DNA of 64,000 bases from Agrobacterium vitis (GTDB lineage: Bacteria; Pseudomonadota; Alphaproteobacteria; Rhizobiales; Rhizobiaceae), in assembly GCF_014926405.1 (NCBI RefSeq), contig NZ_JACXXJ020000005.1, positions 1,431,001 to 1,495,000 on the forward strand, in the 5' to 3' direction. Within the stretch, counting starts at the first letter, position 1. The number at the start of each line of letters is the position of its first letter. The position numbers and the translations under genes are program-made. The notes under the pieces are model-generated. The model was not told the DNA's origin, made no database searches, and worked only from the letters and a program-made list of their open reading frames with translations. This document shows, one piece after another, positions 43,672 to 52,090 of the stretch.

Positions 43672-44534
43672 TGGCTGTTCTTGAGCTCGATACCCCTGTT
43701 GCAGCAAAGCGCCGCATGTTCCGCCCCGAAGACCGCCTGCTGGTTTCCATCGGCCTGTTTGGTACGCTGGCCCTGGCCATCGCCCTGCCGCTTGCTCTGA
43801 TGTTTGTCTGGAGCATTGCCGATGGCTGGCAGCCGCCGCATGTGCTGCCGCAGGTCTATACGATCAGCCGCTGGGCAAGCGTGCTCAGCGATCAGGGTCT
43901 GATCCAGGCCATGGTCACCAGCCTTGCCATCGCCTTCACGGTCACGTTCGCAACGGCAATCATTGCCTTACCGACGGCCTGGGCCATGGCGCGCTTTCCC
44001 TTCCGGCTGAAACGGCTGGTGGAGATCTTCATTCTCGCGCCAGTCATCATTCCCGGTCTGGTGGTCGCGGTCGGCATCGGCCAGGTGTTCCTGGCGCTGG
44101 GCCTTGCCTATTCGGTGGCTGGCGTCATCATCGTCCAGATCGTCGGCACCCTGCCGCTGATGATCCGGCTGATGACCGCAACGCTTGAGACCATTCCCGA
44201 CGAGCTGATCCATGCGGCCCGCTCGCTCGGTGCCGGAACAGTTGGCATTGTCGCGCATATCATCCTGCCGCTGGCCGTGCCCGGTCTGCTGGCGGGCGGG
44301 CTGATGTCCTTTATCGGCAGTTTCGAGGAATTCGACAAATCCTTCATCGTCGGCGCGCCTGTGGTCCAGACCCTGCCGATCAAGCTTTACATGTATCTCG
44401 ACCCCTATTCGATGCAGCTGCCGCTGGCTGCCATCGTTTCCTTCATCCTGCTTTTGCCAGCCCTCATCGTCTTCATCATCGCCGGTCGCATCCTGCGCGA
44501 CGACCTGATGGCGGCAGGCATGGGCAAGATCTGA
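43668..44534 (+). CDS. ABC transporter permease, second subunit
   Basis: The 288-residue partner permease (PotC-like) has six hydrophobic segments and an EAA loop HAARSLGAGTVGIVAHIILPLAVPGL. With the 42817 product it forms the heterodimeric channel. The start ATG lies in an ATGA overlap. The next gene, a glycerophosphodiesterase, begins 36 bp later and is probably in the same transcript. Confidence 0.94.
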   Translation: MMAVLELDTPVAAKRRMFRPEDRLLVSIGLFGTLALAIALPLALMFVWSIADGWQPPHVLPQVYTISRWASVLSDQGLIQAMVTSLAIAFTVTFATAIIALPTAWAMARFPFRLKRLVEIFILAPVIIPGLVVAVGIGQVFLALGLAYSVAGVIIVQIVGTLPLMIRLMTATLETIPDELIHAARSLGAGTVGIVAHIILPLAVPGLLAGGLMSFIGSFEEFDKSFIVGAPVVQTLPIKLYMYLDPYSMQLPLAAIVSFILLLPALIVFIIAGRILRDDLMAAGMGKI

Positions 44535-44570
44535 TTCCTTCGATAACCGTAACAGCCGAAAGTCCAACCC

Positions 44571-45452
44571 ATGCCTGTCCAGACGTCCACGCTTGCGCAC
44601 CAGTCCCCGGCCACCCGTCCCTGCTCGATTGCCGAAATGGCCTCGCGTACCAATCCCACCATTCTGACCATCGCCCATCGTGGCCTATGGAAGAGCACGG
44701 CAGAAAACTCGCTGGCCTCAATCCGGGAAGCAATTGCCCAAGGCGTGGATATGGTCGAAATCGACACCCAGTCCAGTGCCGATGGTCGTCTCGTGGTTAT
44801 TCACGATGCGACCCTGGATCGAACCACGACCGGCAGCGGCACGGTTAGCGAATTGCCGTTCAATGTCATCCGTCAAGCAAAGCTGCGCAGCGGCGCGGGC
44901 GGCCCGGAGGCTGATATAACGGAGGAATGCGTTCCGACACTTGAGGAAATTCTCGAAGAAGCTCGCGGTCGTATTACCGTCAATATCGACACGAAATTCA
45001 CCCGCGATCTGCCGCAGGTGATGGAGACGGTACTGCGGATGAACATTGCCGATCAGGTTCTGGTCAAGACCGACATCAATCTCGACGCGGACCATTTCGC
45101 CATTGCCGATGCCGACTGGTTCGGAAAAATCCCGCATATGCCGATGTTTCCCGTACGTCAGGGCCGGTTTACCGAAGACCTGCGCCGCATTGAGAGCCTC
45201 AAGGCGCCGATGATCGAAGTGAAATTCACGGATCTTGCCGATATCGCCGATGCGCGGGCCGAACTGGAGCGCCAAAACATCCGCGTCTGGATCAACACAC
45301 TCGACGTCTCGCATTGCCTCGATTTCAACGATACCCGCGCCCTTGCCGATCCAGATGCGGTCTGGACCGTGCTGGCAGATGCAGGCGTCGGTGCGATCCA
45401 GACGGATGAGGTCGAGGCATTCAAGGCTTGGCTGCACGCCAGACAGGCGTAA
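44571..45452 (+). CDS. Glycerophosphodiester phosphodiesterase
   Basis: GDPD enzymes cleave glycerophosphodiesters to glycerol-3-phosphate and an alcohol. The 293-residue protein has the catalytic motifs AHRG (about residue 35), VEIDTQ and IHDATLDRTT, and a C-terminal barrel strand VGAIQTDEVEA. It has no signal peptide, so it acts in the cytoplasm on imported substrate, as UgpQ does behind UgpBAEC. A shorter start is possible because the first 25 residues lie outside the family core. A REP-like hairpin follows. Confidence 0.9.
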   Translation: MPVQTSTLAHQSPATRPCSIAEMASRTNPTILTIAHRGLWKSTAENSLASIREAIAQGVDMVEIDTQSSADGRLVVIHDATLDRTTTGSGTVSELPFNVIRQAKLRSGAGGPEADITEECVPTLEEILEEARGRITVNIDTKFTRDLPQVMETVLRMNIADQVLVKTDINLDADHFAIADADWFGKIPHMPMFPVRQGRFTEDLRRIESLKAPMIEVKFTDLADIADARAELERQNIRVWINTLDVSHCLDFNDTRALADPDAVWTVLADAGVGAIQTDEVEAFKAWLHARQA

Positions 45453-45459
45453 GATAGAA

Positions 45460-45498
45460 CATCGGACCGAAAGTTAAGAACCGCTTTTCGGTCCGATG
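45460..45498. repeat. REP-like hairpin element, copy 2
   Basis: CATCGGACCGAAA (45460-45472) pairs perfectly with TTTCGGTCCGATG (45486-45498) over 13 bp with a 13-nt loop that includes AACCG. It is homologous to the element at 24495-24525. It may also end the GDPD transcript. Confidence 0.8.
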
Positions 45499-45533
45499 CT
45501 GTAATTTAAGGTTCAGTGCTATCAACTCGGTCT

Positions 45534-45590
45534 CTTCTCCCCATCGGGGAGAAGGTGGCGGCAGCCGGATGAGGGGGTGGCGAAGCCCCG
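45534..45590. repeat. RIME-like intergenic mosaic element
   Basis: CTTCTCCCC-ATC-GGGGAGAAG (45534-45554) is a perfect hairpin, followed by GTGGCGGCAGCCGGATGAGGG. Read in reverse, this is CCCTCATCCGGCTGCCGCCAC then the hairpin, the hallmark of the RIME1 family that is widespread between genes of rhizobia. The match is from memory. Confidence 0.7.
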
Positions 45591-45647
45591 AAATCTTTGC
45601 GTCGTGTACTGTGATTTCGGTTTTCTACACGATGCTCTAGAAACAGA

Positions 45648-45682
45648 AACGCCGTGCGTCCAACTTGGATGCACGGCGTTTT
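45648..45682. terminator. Bidirectional terminator between convergent genes
   Basis: A stem of about 14 bp with one wobble pair, AACGCCGTGCGTCC (45648-45661) with GGATGCACGGCGTT (45667-45680), closes a 5-nt loop and is followed by T on both strands. It lies 26 bp past the stop of the phytase-like gene. Confidence 0.85.
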
Positions 45683-45707
45683 ACTGTAGAGCAAGTCTGG
45701 AGGTAAA

Positions 45708-47186
45708 TTACTTGGCAGTCATGCCCGGCAAGGTCACGCGGAACACCTGGAACATGGTGTCAACCTCAGCGCCGCCTTCAGCCTTGTAGGCAGCACCAAC
45801 CTGATAGCCATCCTGGGTCAGGAAGTCGTTGTCATTGGCGACGAACAGGAAATAATCGTCTGGGGCAGATGGATCGAGCGCCGGGGCGACCGACATGGCC
45901 TCCCATTTTTCAGAGAGATTATCCTTGTCGTTCGGCGCGCCATTGTGCAGGCCGAAACGGGCCAGATCCTTGTCGTCGTTCATGTCGATAAAGGGCGTGA
46001 CCGCCGCAACCTTGACGGACGCATCTACCACGCCCTTCGGGGCAACCGGCTTCGCATCGTCAAACTCGCCATTGGCAATATCGGTGGCAGCAGACAGATC
46101 AACCAGATCGATCTTGCGGTAAACCGATGTATCGCCCTTCATGCTCTGGCCATTATTGCTGTCACGCGCCAGCATCAGGAATGTCTTGTCCGACAGCGCC
46201 AGAATTTCGCTCTGAGCGGCGACTGCAACCTTGCCCTTGTTGTCGAAGGTCGGCAGGGGCACGACATATTCATGCACCAGCTTCAGATGATCCATATCGG
46301 CGGCATCGTAAACCAGGGCGCGGGTATTCATGCGGGTCGAGCTGCTATCACCGCCATCCTGGCGGGTTGCCGATTGCAGCAGCGCAATCAGGAACTTACC
46401 ATCCGGTGTCAGCGACATGCCTTCCAGGCCCTGGTTGTTCTGGCGACCGCTATCCGGGTCTTTCGGGTCTGGCTTCTTGCCGCCTTCGCCAACATTGTTG
46501 GACGAGAAGTTCAACTCACCCTTGCGCATTGGCAGCAGAGCCTTTGGCGGCTGGGTGGCGGAGAGCAGTTTGCCCGCAGCCGAGAAGTGATAGATATAGG
46601 GACCGTATTCGTCGCTGATCATCATCGAGCCGTCCTTCAACAGAACGACGGCTTCCGGATCGAGCGAGATCTTGCCGGTGGTCGCCTGCGGCAAGGCTGG
46701 CAATGTCTTGGTCGCGGCGCGAATGCCGGATTCCGGGTCCAGACCGGTCAGGCTCTTGCCCTCGCCGTCCGTCAGCAGGATCGTATCGGCAAGCTTGGCA
46801 TCAACGCCTTTCTGCTGCTTGTCAGCCGGCGCAGTGGTCCCAACTGGTGTCGGCGCGAGGGTGAAATCAATTCTGTTGATCCGGGTGTTATAATCCGTCG
46901 TGCCTTCGACATTGTAGCCACGATCCGGCAGGAGCCAGAGTGAACCGGAATAGCTCTCGCCCTGCTTTTTCCACTGGGTCAAATCCATTGCCATGCCGGA
47001 GCCGGAGCCAAAGGTTTCCTTGAACTTGTCGCGCGCATTGGCCGGGATGCGGCCAATGGCGACCAGACCCTTGTTGGCGATCGTTACCCCGTTGGCGCTG
47101 ACCGTTCCTTCCGCCAGAGTCATTCCCGCCGAAGAAACCACGAATGTTGCGGCCAGAAGCATTGCCTTGCGTGAAAATATCATCAT
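45708..47186 (-). CDS. Secreted phytase-esterase-like protein
   Basis: The 492-residue product has a signal peptide (KAMLLAATFVVSSAGMTLAEG) and resembles the 'esterase-like activity of phytase' family, a beta-propeller-like secreted domain: GLVAIGRIPANARDKFKETFGSGSGM, LWLLPDRGYNVEGTTDYNTR, EAVVLLKDGSMMISDEYGPYIYHF and NQGLEGMSLTPDGKFL. Members are linked to phytate or organic-ester hydrolysis, with weak experimental support. The start ATG has AAGGA about 6 nt upstream. A well-formed PHO-box candidate lies 104 bp upstream, which supports a phosphate-scavenging role. Confidence 0.8.
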   Translation of the reverse strand: MMIFSRKAMLLAATFVVSSAGMTLAEGTVSANGVTIANKGLVAIGRIPANARDKFKETFGSGSGMAMDLTQWKKQGESYSGSLWLLPDRGYNVEGTTDYNTRINRIDFTLAPTPVGTTAPADKQQKGVDAKLADTILLTDGEGKSLTGLDPESGIRAATKTLPALPQATTGKISLDPEAVVLLKDGSMMISDEYGPYIYHFSAAGKLLSATQPPKALLPMRKGELNFSSNNVGEGGKKPDPKDPDSGRQNNQGLEGMSLTPDGKFLIALLQSATRQDGGDSSSTRMNTRALVYDAADMDHLKLVHEYVVPLPTFDNKGKVAVAAQSEILALSDKTFLMLARDSNNGQSMKGDTSVYRKIDLVDLSAATDIANGEFDDAKPVAPKGVVDASVKVAAVTPFIDMNDDKDLARFGLHNGAPNDKDNLSEKWEAMSVAPALDPSAPDDYFLFVANDNDFLTQDGYQVGAAYKAEGGAEVDTMFQVFRVTLPGMTAK

Positions 47187-47289
47187 CCCGATCCTTTGCA
47201 TCAACCGGGGCAGCCCTCAGCCTTTGATGGTGAGGCGGCATTTGTCTGCCGCATCACTGCTCCCCCATCAGGGCCATTAGAAGCTTCCC

Positions 47290-47307
47290 GTGACAGGATC
47301 GTGACAA
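47290..47307 (-). promoter_or_regulatory. PHO-box candidate for phytase-like gene
   Basis: On the minus strand TTGTCAC-GATC-CTGTCAC shows two PhoB half-sites with the canonical 11-bp period. A TAATGG -10 candidate (47279-47274) follows after 10 bases, the normal distance for PhoB-activated promoters. It precedes the phytase-esterase-like gene. Confidence 0.7.
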
Positions 47308-47340
47308 GATCATACAGGAAACGGGCATTCTGCCGAAAGC

Positions 47341-48048
47341 CTACAGCCCCGTTTTTCCCTTTGCGACATCCACGACAGGCGGCATGGCAATAGCGCCGGA
47401 AGCCGGTTTCCATTCCGGCATGACCAATCCACCGGAAATCAGCAGCTTGGCGCCCTCTTCCGGCGTCATGTCCAGCAGTTTCAGGCGGCTGCGGGGAACG
47501 AACATCAGGAAGCCTGCTGTCGGAACCGGTGTCGGCGGCATGAAGACAGCGATCATCTCCTCGCCCTCCTCGTTCAGCCGGGCCGCGATTTCGCCGGTCA
47601 CTTCGGTGGCGACAAACACCATGGCCCAGGTGCCGGGAGCCGGGAACTCGATCAGCCCGACCTTTTTGAAGGAACTGGACTGTTCCTTCAGTACCGTTTC
47701 AAAAATCTGCTTCAGGCTTTTGTAGAGGGTGCGGACCAGCGGCATGCGGTTGAGGATCGACTCCCCGAAATTAACGATGGATCGCCCAACGAGATTGCGC
47801 CCCAGAAAGCCGATCATCGTGATGCCGACCACCGCAATCACCAGGCCGGTGCCGGGAATGGCGATATTGAAGTAATATTCCGGATTGTAGCGCTGCGGAA
47901 TATAGGGCGTCACCCAGCTGTCGGCCCAATCGATGAAGGTGAAGGTCAGCCAGACGGTGATCGCCAAAGGCGCACAGATAATCATGCCGGTCAGGAAATT
48001 GGTCCTTAGCCGGCTGGCAAAAGAAATTCGTTCTGGTTTATCCGACAT
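47341..48048 (-). CDS. DUF502 membrane protein
   Basis: The 235-residue product belongs to DUF502. It has two transmembrane helices (about 15-38 and 60-83) and then the conserved RNLVGRSIVNFGESILNRMPLVRTLYKSLKQI and GLIEFPAPGTWAMVFVA. Function is unknown in bacteria; plant COV proteins share the family. A longer upstream frame is rejected because MSDKPERISF is the usual beginning. It follows glmS by 116 bp on the same strand. Confidence 0.9.
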   Translation of the reverse strand: MSDKPERISFASRLRTNFLTGMIICAPLAITVWLTFTFIDWADSWVTPYIPQRYNPEYYFNIAIPGTGLVIAVVGITMIGFLGRNLVGRSIVNFGESILNRMPLVRTLYKSLKQIFETVLKEQSSSFKKVGLIEFPAPGTWAMVFVATEVTGEIAARLNEEGEEMIAVFMPPTPVPTAGFLMFVPRSRLKLLDMTPEEGAKLLISGGLVMPEWKPASGAIAMPPVVDVAKGKTGL

Positions 48049-48164
48049 ATGATCCGATTTTTCATGAAATGGCCTGCTTCGCCGCATAAACGCACAGCGA
48101 AGCAGTATGGCCAAACTGTGCGGCACCTTGCCCGCCAAGACAAGGTGCATCGCAAAAAAATCGA

Positions 48165-49991
48165 TCACTCAACCGTGACGGATTTCGCCAGGTTGCGCGG
48201 CTGATCGACATCCGTCCCCATGAACACCGCCGTATGATAGGCGAGCAACTGGATCGGCAGTGAAAACACCATAGGCGCGATGATTTCCGCGACATCGGGC
48301 AGAACGATGGTTGCCATGGTTTCCAGCCTGGAGGATGCAGCGCCCTTCTCATCAGTGATGAAAATGATCCTGCCGCCGCGCGCCGCCACTTCCTGCATGT
48401 TCGAGACGGTCTTTTCAAAGAACCGGTCATGCGGAGCGATGACGATAACAGGCATGTTTTCATCGATCAGCGCAATTGGACCATGCTTCAACTCACCGGC
48501 AGCATAGCCTTCGGCATGGATATAGGAAATCTCCTTGAGCTTCAGCGCTCCTTCCAAGGCCAACGGATAGCTGGTGCCGCGACCGAGATAGAGCACGTCC
48601 TTGAATTTCGACAGGTCCCGCGACAGGCTTTCCATCTGCGGCTGGATCAGGTTGACCACCCGGCTCATGATGCGCGGCAGTTCGGACAGATGCCGCACCA
48701 TCTCCTTTTCTTCTTGGTTGCCGATCAGGCCCCGCGCCTTACCGGCAGCAATCGCCAGCGATGCCATGACCGCGAGCTGGCAGGTGAAGGCCTTGGTGGA
48801 GGCAACGCCGATCTCCGGCCCGGCCAAAATCGGAAAGACTGCATCGGCCTCGCGAGCAATGGTCGATTCCTGCACATTGACGACAGCACCGATTTTCAGC
48901 CCTGCCTCCTTGCAATAGCGCAGCGAGGCAAGTGTGTCGGCAGTTTCACCCGATTGCGAAATGAACAGCGCCGCCTGATCCGGCGACAGCGGCATTTCCC
49001 GGTAGCGAAATTCGGATGCGACATCGATTTCAACAGGCAGGCGCGCATAGCGCTCGAACCAGTATTTGCCGATCAAGCCTGCCAGATAGGCCGTCCCGCA
49101 GGCCGAAATCGCCAGGCCCCGCAGGCGTGCGAAATCCAGGCCGATCACATCGCTCTTCACCGTATGGGCAGCCAGATCGACATAATGCGCCAGCGCATGG
49201 GAGATCACCTCCGGCTGTTCATAGATTTCTTTCTCCATGAAATGGCGATGATTGCCCTTATCGACCAGATAGGCGCTGCCCTGCGAGACCTGCTTGATGC
49301 GCTTGACCGGCTTGCCCGCGAAATCCATGATCTGGGCACTGCGATGGCCAATCACAGCGAAATCCCCATCGACCAGATAGGTAATCTGGTTGGTGAAAGG
49401 CGACAGGGCAATGGCGTCGGAGCCCAGGAACATTTCACCCTTGCCATGGCCGATGGCCAGCGGCGGGCCGAACCGGGCGGCAAAAAGCTGGGTCGGATCA
49501 TCGGCAAACATCACCACCAGCGCATAGGCGCCGGTAATCCGGTTCAGCATCGCCAGCATCGCGCCCTTATGATCCAGCCCCTGACGGCGGAAGCGGGCAA
49601 GAAGCTGGGCGACGACTTCTGTGTCGGTCTGGCTGGTGAACGTAGCGCCGTCAGCGACAAGCTCGTCGCGCAGCTCGGAGAAATTCTCGATAATGCCGTT
49701 GTGAACGACCGCGACGCCTTCGACGAAATGCGGATGGGCATTGGCTTCATTCGGCACGCCGTGCGTGGCCCAGCGAGTATGGGCAATGCCGATCAAGCCT
49801 GGAAGCGGCTGTTGTGCAAGCTTGGTTTCCAGATTGAACAGCTTGCCCTCGGCGCGGCGGCGATCCATCACCCCATGATCGAGGGTCGCGACACCTGCCG
49901 AATCATACCCCCGGTATTCCAGCCGCTTCAGGGCGTCTACCAAGCGTTCTGAGACCGGCCGATCACCGACAATTCCGACAATACCGCACAT
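48165..49991 (-). CDS. glmS: Glucosamine-fructose-6-phosphate aminotransferase
   Basis: GlmS makes glucosamine-6-phosphate from fructose-6-phosphate and glutamine, the first step to UDP-GlcNAc. The 608-residue protein starts MCGIVGIVG with Cys2 as the glutaminase nucleophile after Met removal. It continues with RGYDSAGVA and HTRWATHG, then two SIS domains (SQSGETADT, SKFKDVLYLGRG) and the C-terminal NLAKSVTVE. AAGGAG lies 6 nt before the ATG. There is no sign of a glmS ribozyme, as expected outside Firmicutes. glmU is directly upstream on the same strand. Confidence 0.97.
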   Translation of the reverse strand: MCGIVGIVGDRPVSERLVDALKRLEYRGYDSAGVATLDHGVMDRRRAEGKLFNLETKLAQQPLPGLIGIAHTRWATHGVPNEANAHPHFVEGVAVVHNGIIENFSELRDELVADGATFTSQTDTEVVAQLLARFRRQGLDHKGAMLAMLNRITGAYALVVMFADDPTQLFAARFGPPLAIGHGKGEMFLGSDAIALSPFTNQITYLVDGDFAVIGHRSAQIMDFAGKPVKRIKQVSQGSAYLVDKGNHRHFMEKEIYEQPEVISHALAHYVDLAAHTVKSDVIGLDFARLRGLAISACGTAYLAGLIGKYWFERYARLPVEIDVASEFRYREMPLSPDQAALFISQSGETADTLASLRYCKEAGLKIGAVVNVQESTIAREADAVFPILAGPEIGVASTKAFTCQLAVMASLAIAAGKARGLIGNQEEKEMVRHLSELPRIMSRVVNLIQPQMESLSRDLSKFKDVLYLGRGTSYPLALEGALKLKEISYIHAEGYAAGELKHGPIALIDENMPVIVIAPHDRFFEKTVSNMQEVAARGGRIIFITDEKGAASSRLETMATIVLPDVAEIIAPMVFSLPIQLLAYHTAVFMGTDVDQPRNLAKSVTVE

Positions 49992-50101
49992 GCAATTCTC
50001 CTTCTCGCGCTCACGCGAGGCCAGTCCTACCAATTCCGGAGGATTTCTCAATTCCAGGGATGGTCAATTTGGATATCGTGACGTTACGAAAATATCCGTG
50101 A

Positions 50102-51463
50102 TCATGAACCGGATTTTTTCATGGCCTTGATGGCGAGGTTCCGCTCCCGGATCGCTTTTGCCCGCTCTGGTTTGATTTCCTGACGCGCCCTGCCAAGCGC
50201 TAGGGCGTCGGCAGGCACATCATCCGTAATCACGCTACCAGAGGCGATCAGCGCGCCATCACCAATCGTCACTGGAGCAACCAGGGCGCTGTTGGAACCG
50301 ATAAAGGCATGAGCGCCAATCCGGGTCTCATGCTTGTTCACCCCATCGTAATTGCAGGTGATGGTGCCTGCCCCGATGTTGGTTTCCGCCCCGATATAGG
50401 CATCGCCGATATAGGTGAGATGGTTGATCTTGGCGCCAGCGCCAATCTCAGCCTTTTTCACCTCACAGAAATTGCCTACCTTGGAGCCCTCGCCCAAATT
50501 GGCGCCGGGCCGCAGCCGCGCAAACGGACCGACGGTCGCGCCGGATGCCACATGCGCACCTTCCAAATGCGAGAAGGCATGGATCACCGCGCCGCTTTCC
50601 ACAGTCACGCCGGGGCCGAACACTACATTCGGCTCGATCAGCACGTCCTGGGCCAGCACAGTATCATAGGCCAGAAACACAGTTTGCGGGGCAATCATCG
50701 AGACGCCTGACAGCATCAATTCATGACGCCGACGCTCCTGCCAGAGCTTTTCGATCACCGCCAGTTCGGCGCGATTGTTGCAGCCCGCAAGCTCGGCTTC
50801 CGGCGCATCGACAGCAACCGCCTTGCCACCCAAAGACCTGATGATTTCAACCAGATCTGTCAGGTAATATTCACCCTTGGCATTGGCATTGCCGATCCGC
50901 CCCAGAAGGTCCAGCGCCTTCGCACCATTGATCGCCATCAAACCGCTATTGCACCAGGTCACCTTGCGCTCTTCGTCGCTGGCATCCTTTTCTTCGCGGA
51001 TGGCGACCAATTCACCGTCCTCGACCAGAAGACGGCCATAGCCGGTCGGCTTTTCAGTGTGAAAACCGATCACCGCAATGTCATTGCCGTCAGCCAAAGC
51101 CGCACGCGCTGCCAACAGCGGACCTGGCGTAATCAGCGGCGCATCGCCATAGGCCACCAGAATATCGTCATAGCCTCGGCCAAGCGCCTCGCGCGCGGTC
51201 AAGACGGCATGACCGGTGCCAAGCCGCTCGGTTTGCACGAAGGGTGTGACGGAGAGGCCTTTGATGCTGGCGGCTTGTGTGACCTTATCGGCATCGCGCC
51301 CGACGACCAGTGCTACATCGGCAATATCGCTGGCGGCAATCGCCTGCATCACATGGGCAATCATCGGCAGGCCCGCCACCGGATGCAGCACCTTGGACAT
51401 CGCGGATTTCATTCGCGTGCTATCGCCTGCGGCGAGAATGACGGCAAGACAGGTGCGGCTCAT
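50102..51463 (-). CDS. glmU: Bifunctional UDP-N-acetylglucosamine pyrophosphorylase / glucosamine-1-phosphate N-acetyltransferase
   Basis: GlmU acetylates glucosamine-1-phosphate and then couples it to UTP, giving UDP-GlcNAc for peptidoglycan and LPS. The 453-residue protein has an N-terminal nucleotidyltransferase with [11 protein letters not shown] and a C-terminal left-handed beta helix of hexapeptides ([51 protein letters not shown]) that carries the acetyl-CoA site. It stands 110 bp before glmS, so pathway steps are co-transcribed. Confidence 0.97.
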   Translation of the reverse strand: MSRTCLAVILAAGDSTRMKSAMSKVLHPVAGLPMIAHVMQAIAASDIADVALVVGRDADKVTQAASIKGLSVTPFVQTERLGTGHAVLTAREALGRGYDDILVAYGDAPLITPGPLLAARAALADGNDIAVIGFHTEKPTGYGRLLVEDGELVAIREEKDASDEERKVTWCNSGLMAINGAKALDLLGRIGNANAKGEYYLTDLVEIIRSLGGKAVAVDAPEAELAGCNNRAELAVIEKLWQERRRHELMLSGVSMIAPQTVFLAYDTVLAQDVLIEPNVVFGPGVTVESGAVIHAFSHLEGAHVASGATVGPFARLRPGANLGEGSKVGNFCEVKKAEIGAGAKINHLTYIGDAYIGAETNIGAGTITCNYDGVNKHETRIGAHAFIGSNSALVAPVTIGDGALIASGSVITDDVPADALALGRARQEIKPERAKAIRERNLAIKAMKKSGS

Positions 51464-51556
51464 CAGGTATCTCCAGCCAGTATAGGTCCAGCATGCACGG
51501 CAACGACCGGCGAGCGCTGTTTACCAGCTTGAATGAAAACTACAAATGGAGAAATA

Positions 51557-51907
51557 TCAGCCGTCTTCGCTACGGGCTGACGGATGGACGGAACGATAAG
51601 CTGCCAGCAGCTCTTCAACAGAGATCCCATCGATGGTGGCGTCAGTCATCCGGCAGCCGAAGATTTGCAGGCCGGACAGATTGGCGTCGTGAATTTCCGC
51701 GCCAGACAAGTTCACATCATTGACCCGCAGACCCGAGAGATTGGCTTTATCGATCCGCCAGCCGGACAAATCGCCATCGGTGAAGCGGGCACCGGAGACA
51801 TTGATCTGTTGAAAATGGCTGCCCGAAAGATTGGTATCAAGGAATTCCGACCCAGACAGATCGCAATCCTTCACATCCAGTTGGTCCGTCACGCCACGAA
51901 GCTGCAT
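51557..51907 (-). CDS. Small pentapeptide-repeat protein
   Basis: The 116-residue protein is a run of pentapeptide-like repeats with the pattern (N/D)LSGx, seen at DCDLSGSEF, TNLSGSHF, GDLSGWRI, ANLSGLRV, VNLSGAEI and ANLSGLQI, which fold as a right-handed quadrilateral beta helix. A short helical tail ISVEELLAAYRSVH follows. No function can be assigned. Some pentapeptide proteins mimic DNA and guard gyrase, but the tail here differs. It is upstream of glmU on the same strand. Confidence 0.85.
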   Translation of the reverse strand: MQLRGVTDQLDVKDCDLSGSEFLDTNLSGSHFQQINVSGARFTDGDLSGWRIDKANLSGLRVNDVNLSGAEIHDANLSGLQIFGCRMTDATIDGISVEELLAAYRSVHPSARSEDG

Positions 51908-51918
51908 GTTTTGATATC

Positions 51919-52023
51919 CTAGAGTTTGTCAGGGAAAAGTGGAATCCGGTTTTCCCGAAAAGACAAACGAAAACAAGAGAATCTAGAGTCGGTCTGATTC
52001 AATCTGAACCTGACAGACTCTAG
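51919..52023. repeat. Long inverted-repeat intergenic element
   Basis: The ends CTAGAGTTTGTCAGG (51919-51933) and CCTGACAGACTCTAG (52009-52023) are inverted repeats with 14 of 15 matches. The interior has GGAATCCGGTTTTCCCG, similar to the loop of the REP-like element at 24495. It looks like a member of a rhizobial intergenic repeat family. No gene is in it. Confidence 0.6.
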
Positions 52024-52028
52024 TTTGC

Positions 52029-52058
52029 AAAAAGCCGCCCGGCCTTGACCGAGCGGCT
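52029..52058 (-). terminator. Terminator of nucleoside ABC operon
   Basis: On the minus strand AGCCGC (52058-52053) pairs with GCGGCT (52038-52033), with an inner CGG/CCG pair, followed by five T. It lies 32 bp after the substrate-binding protein stop. Confidence 0.75.
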
Positions 52059-52090
52059 CAATTTAACTGGATCGGACCGTCAGGCCAAGA

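Noticed and set aside
48429..49952. Plus-strand frame of 507 codons opposite glmS
   Set aside because: Shadow frame; the minus strand encodes a complete GlmS with all motifs.
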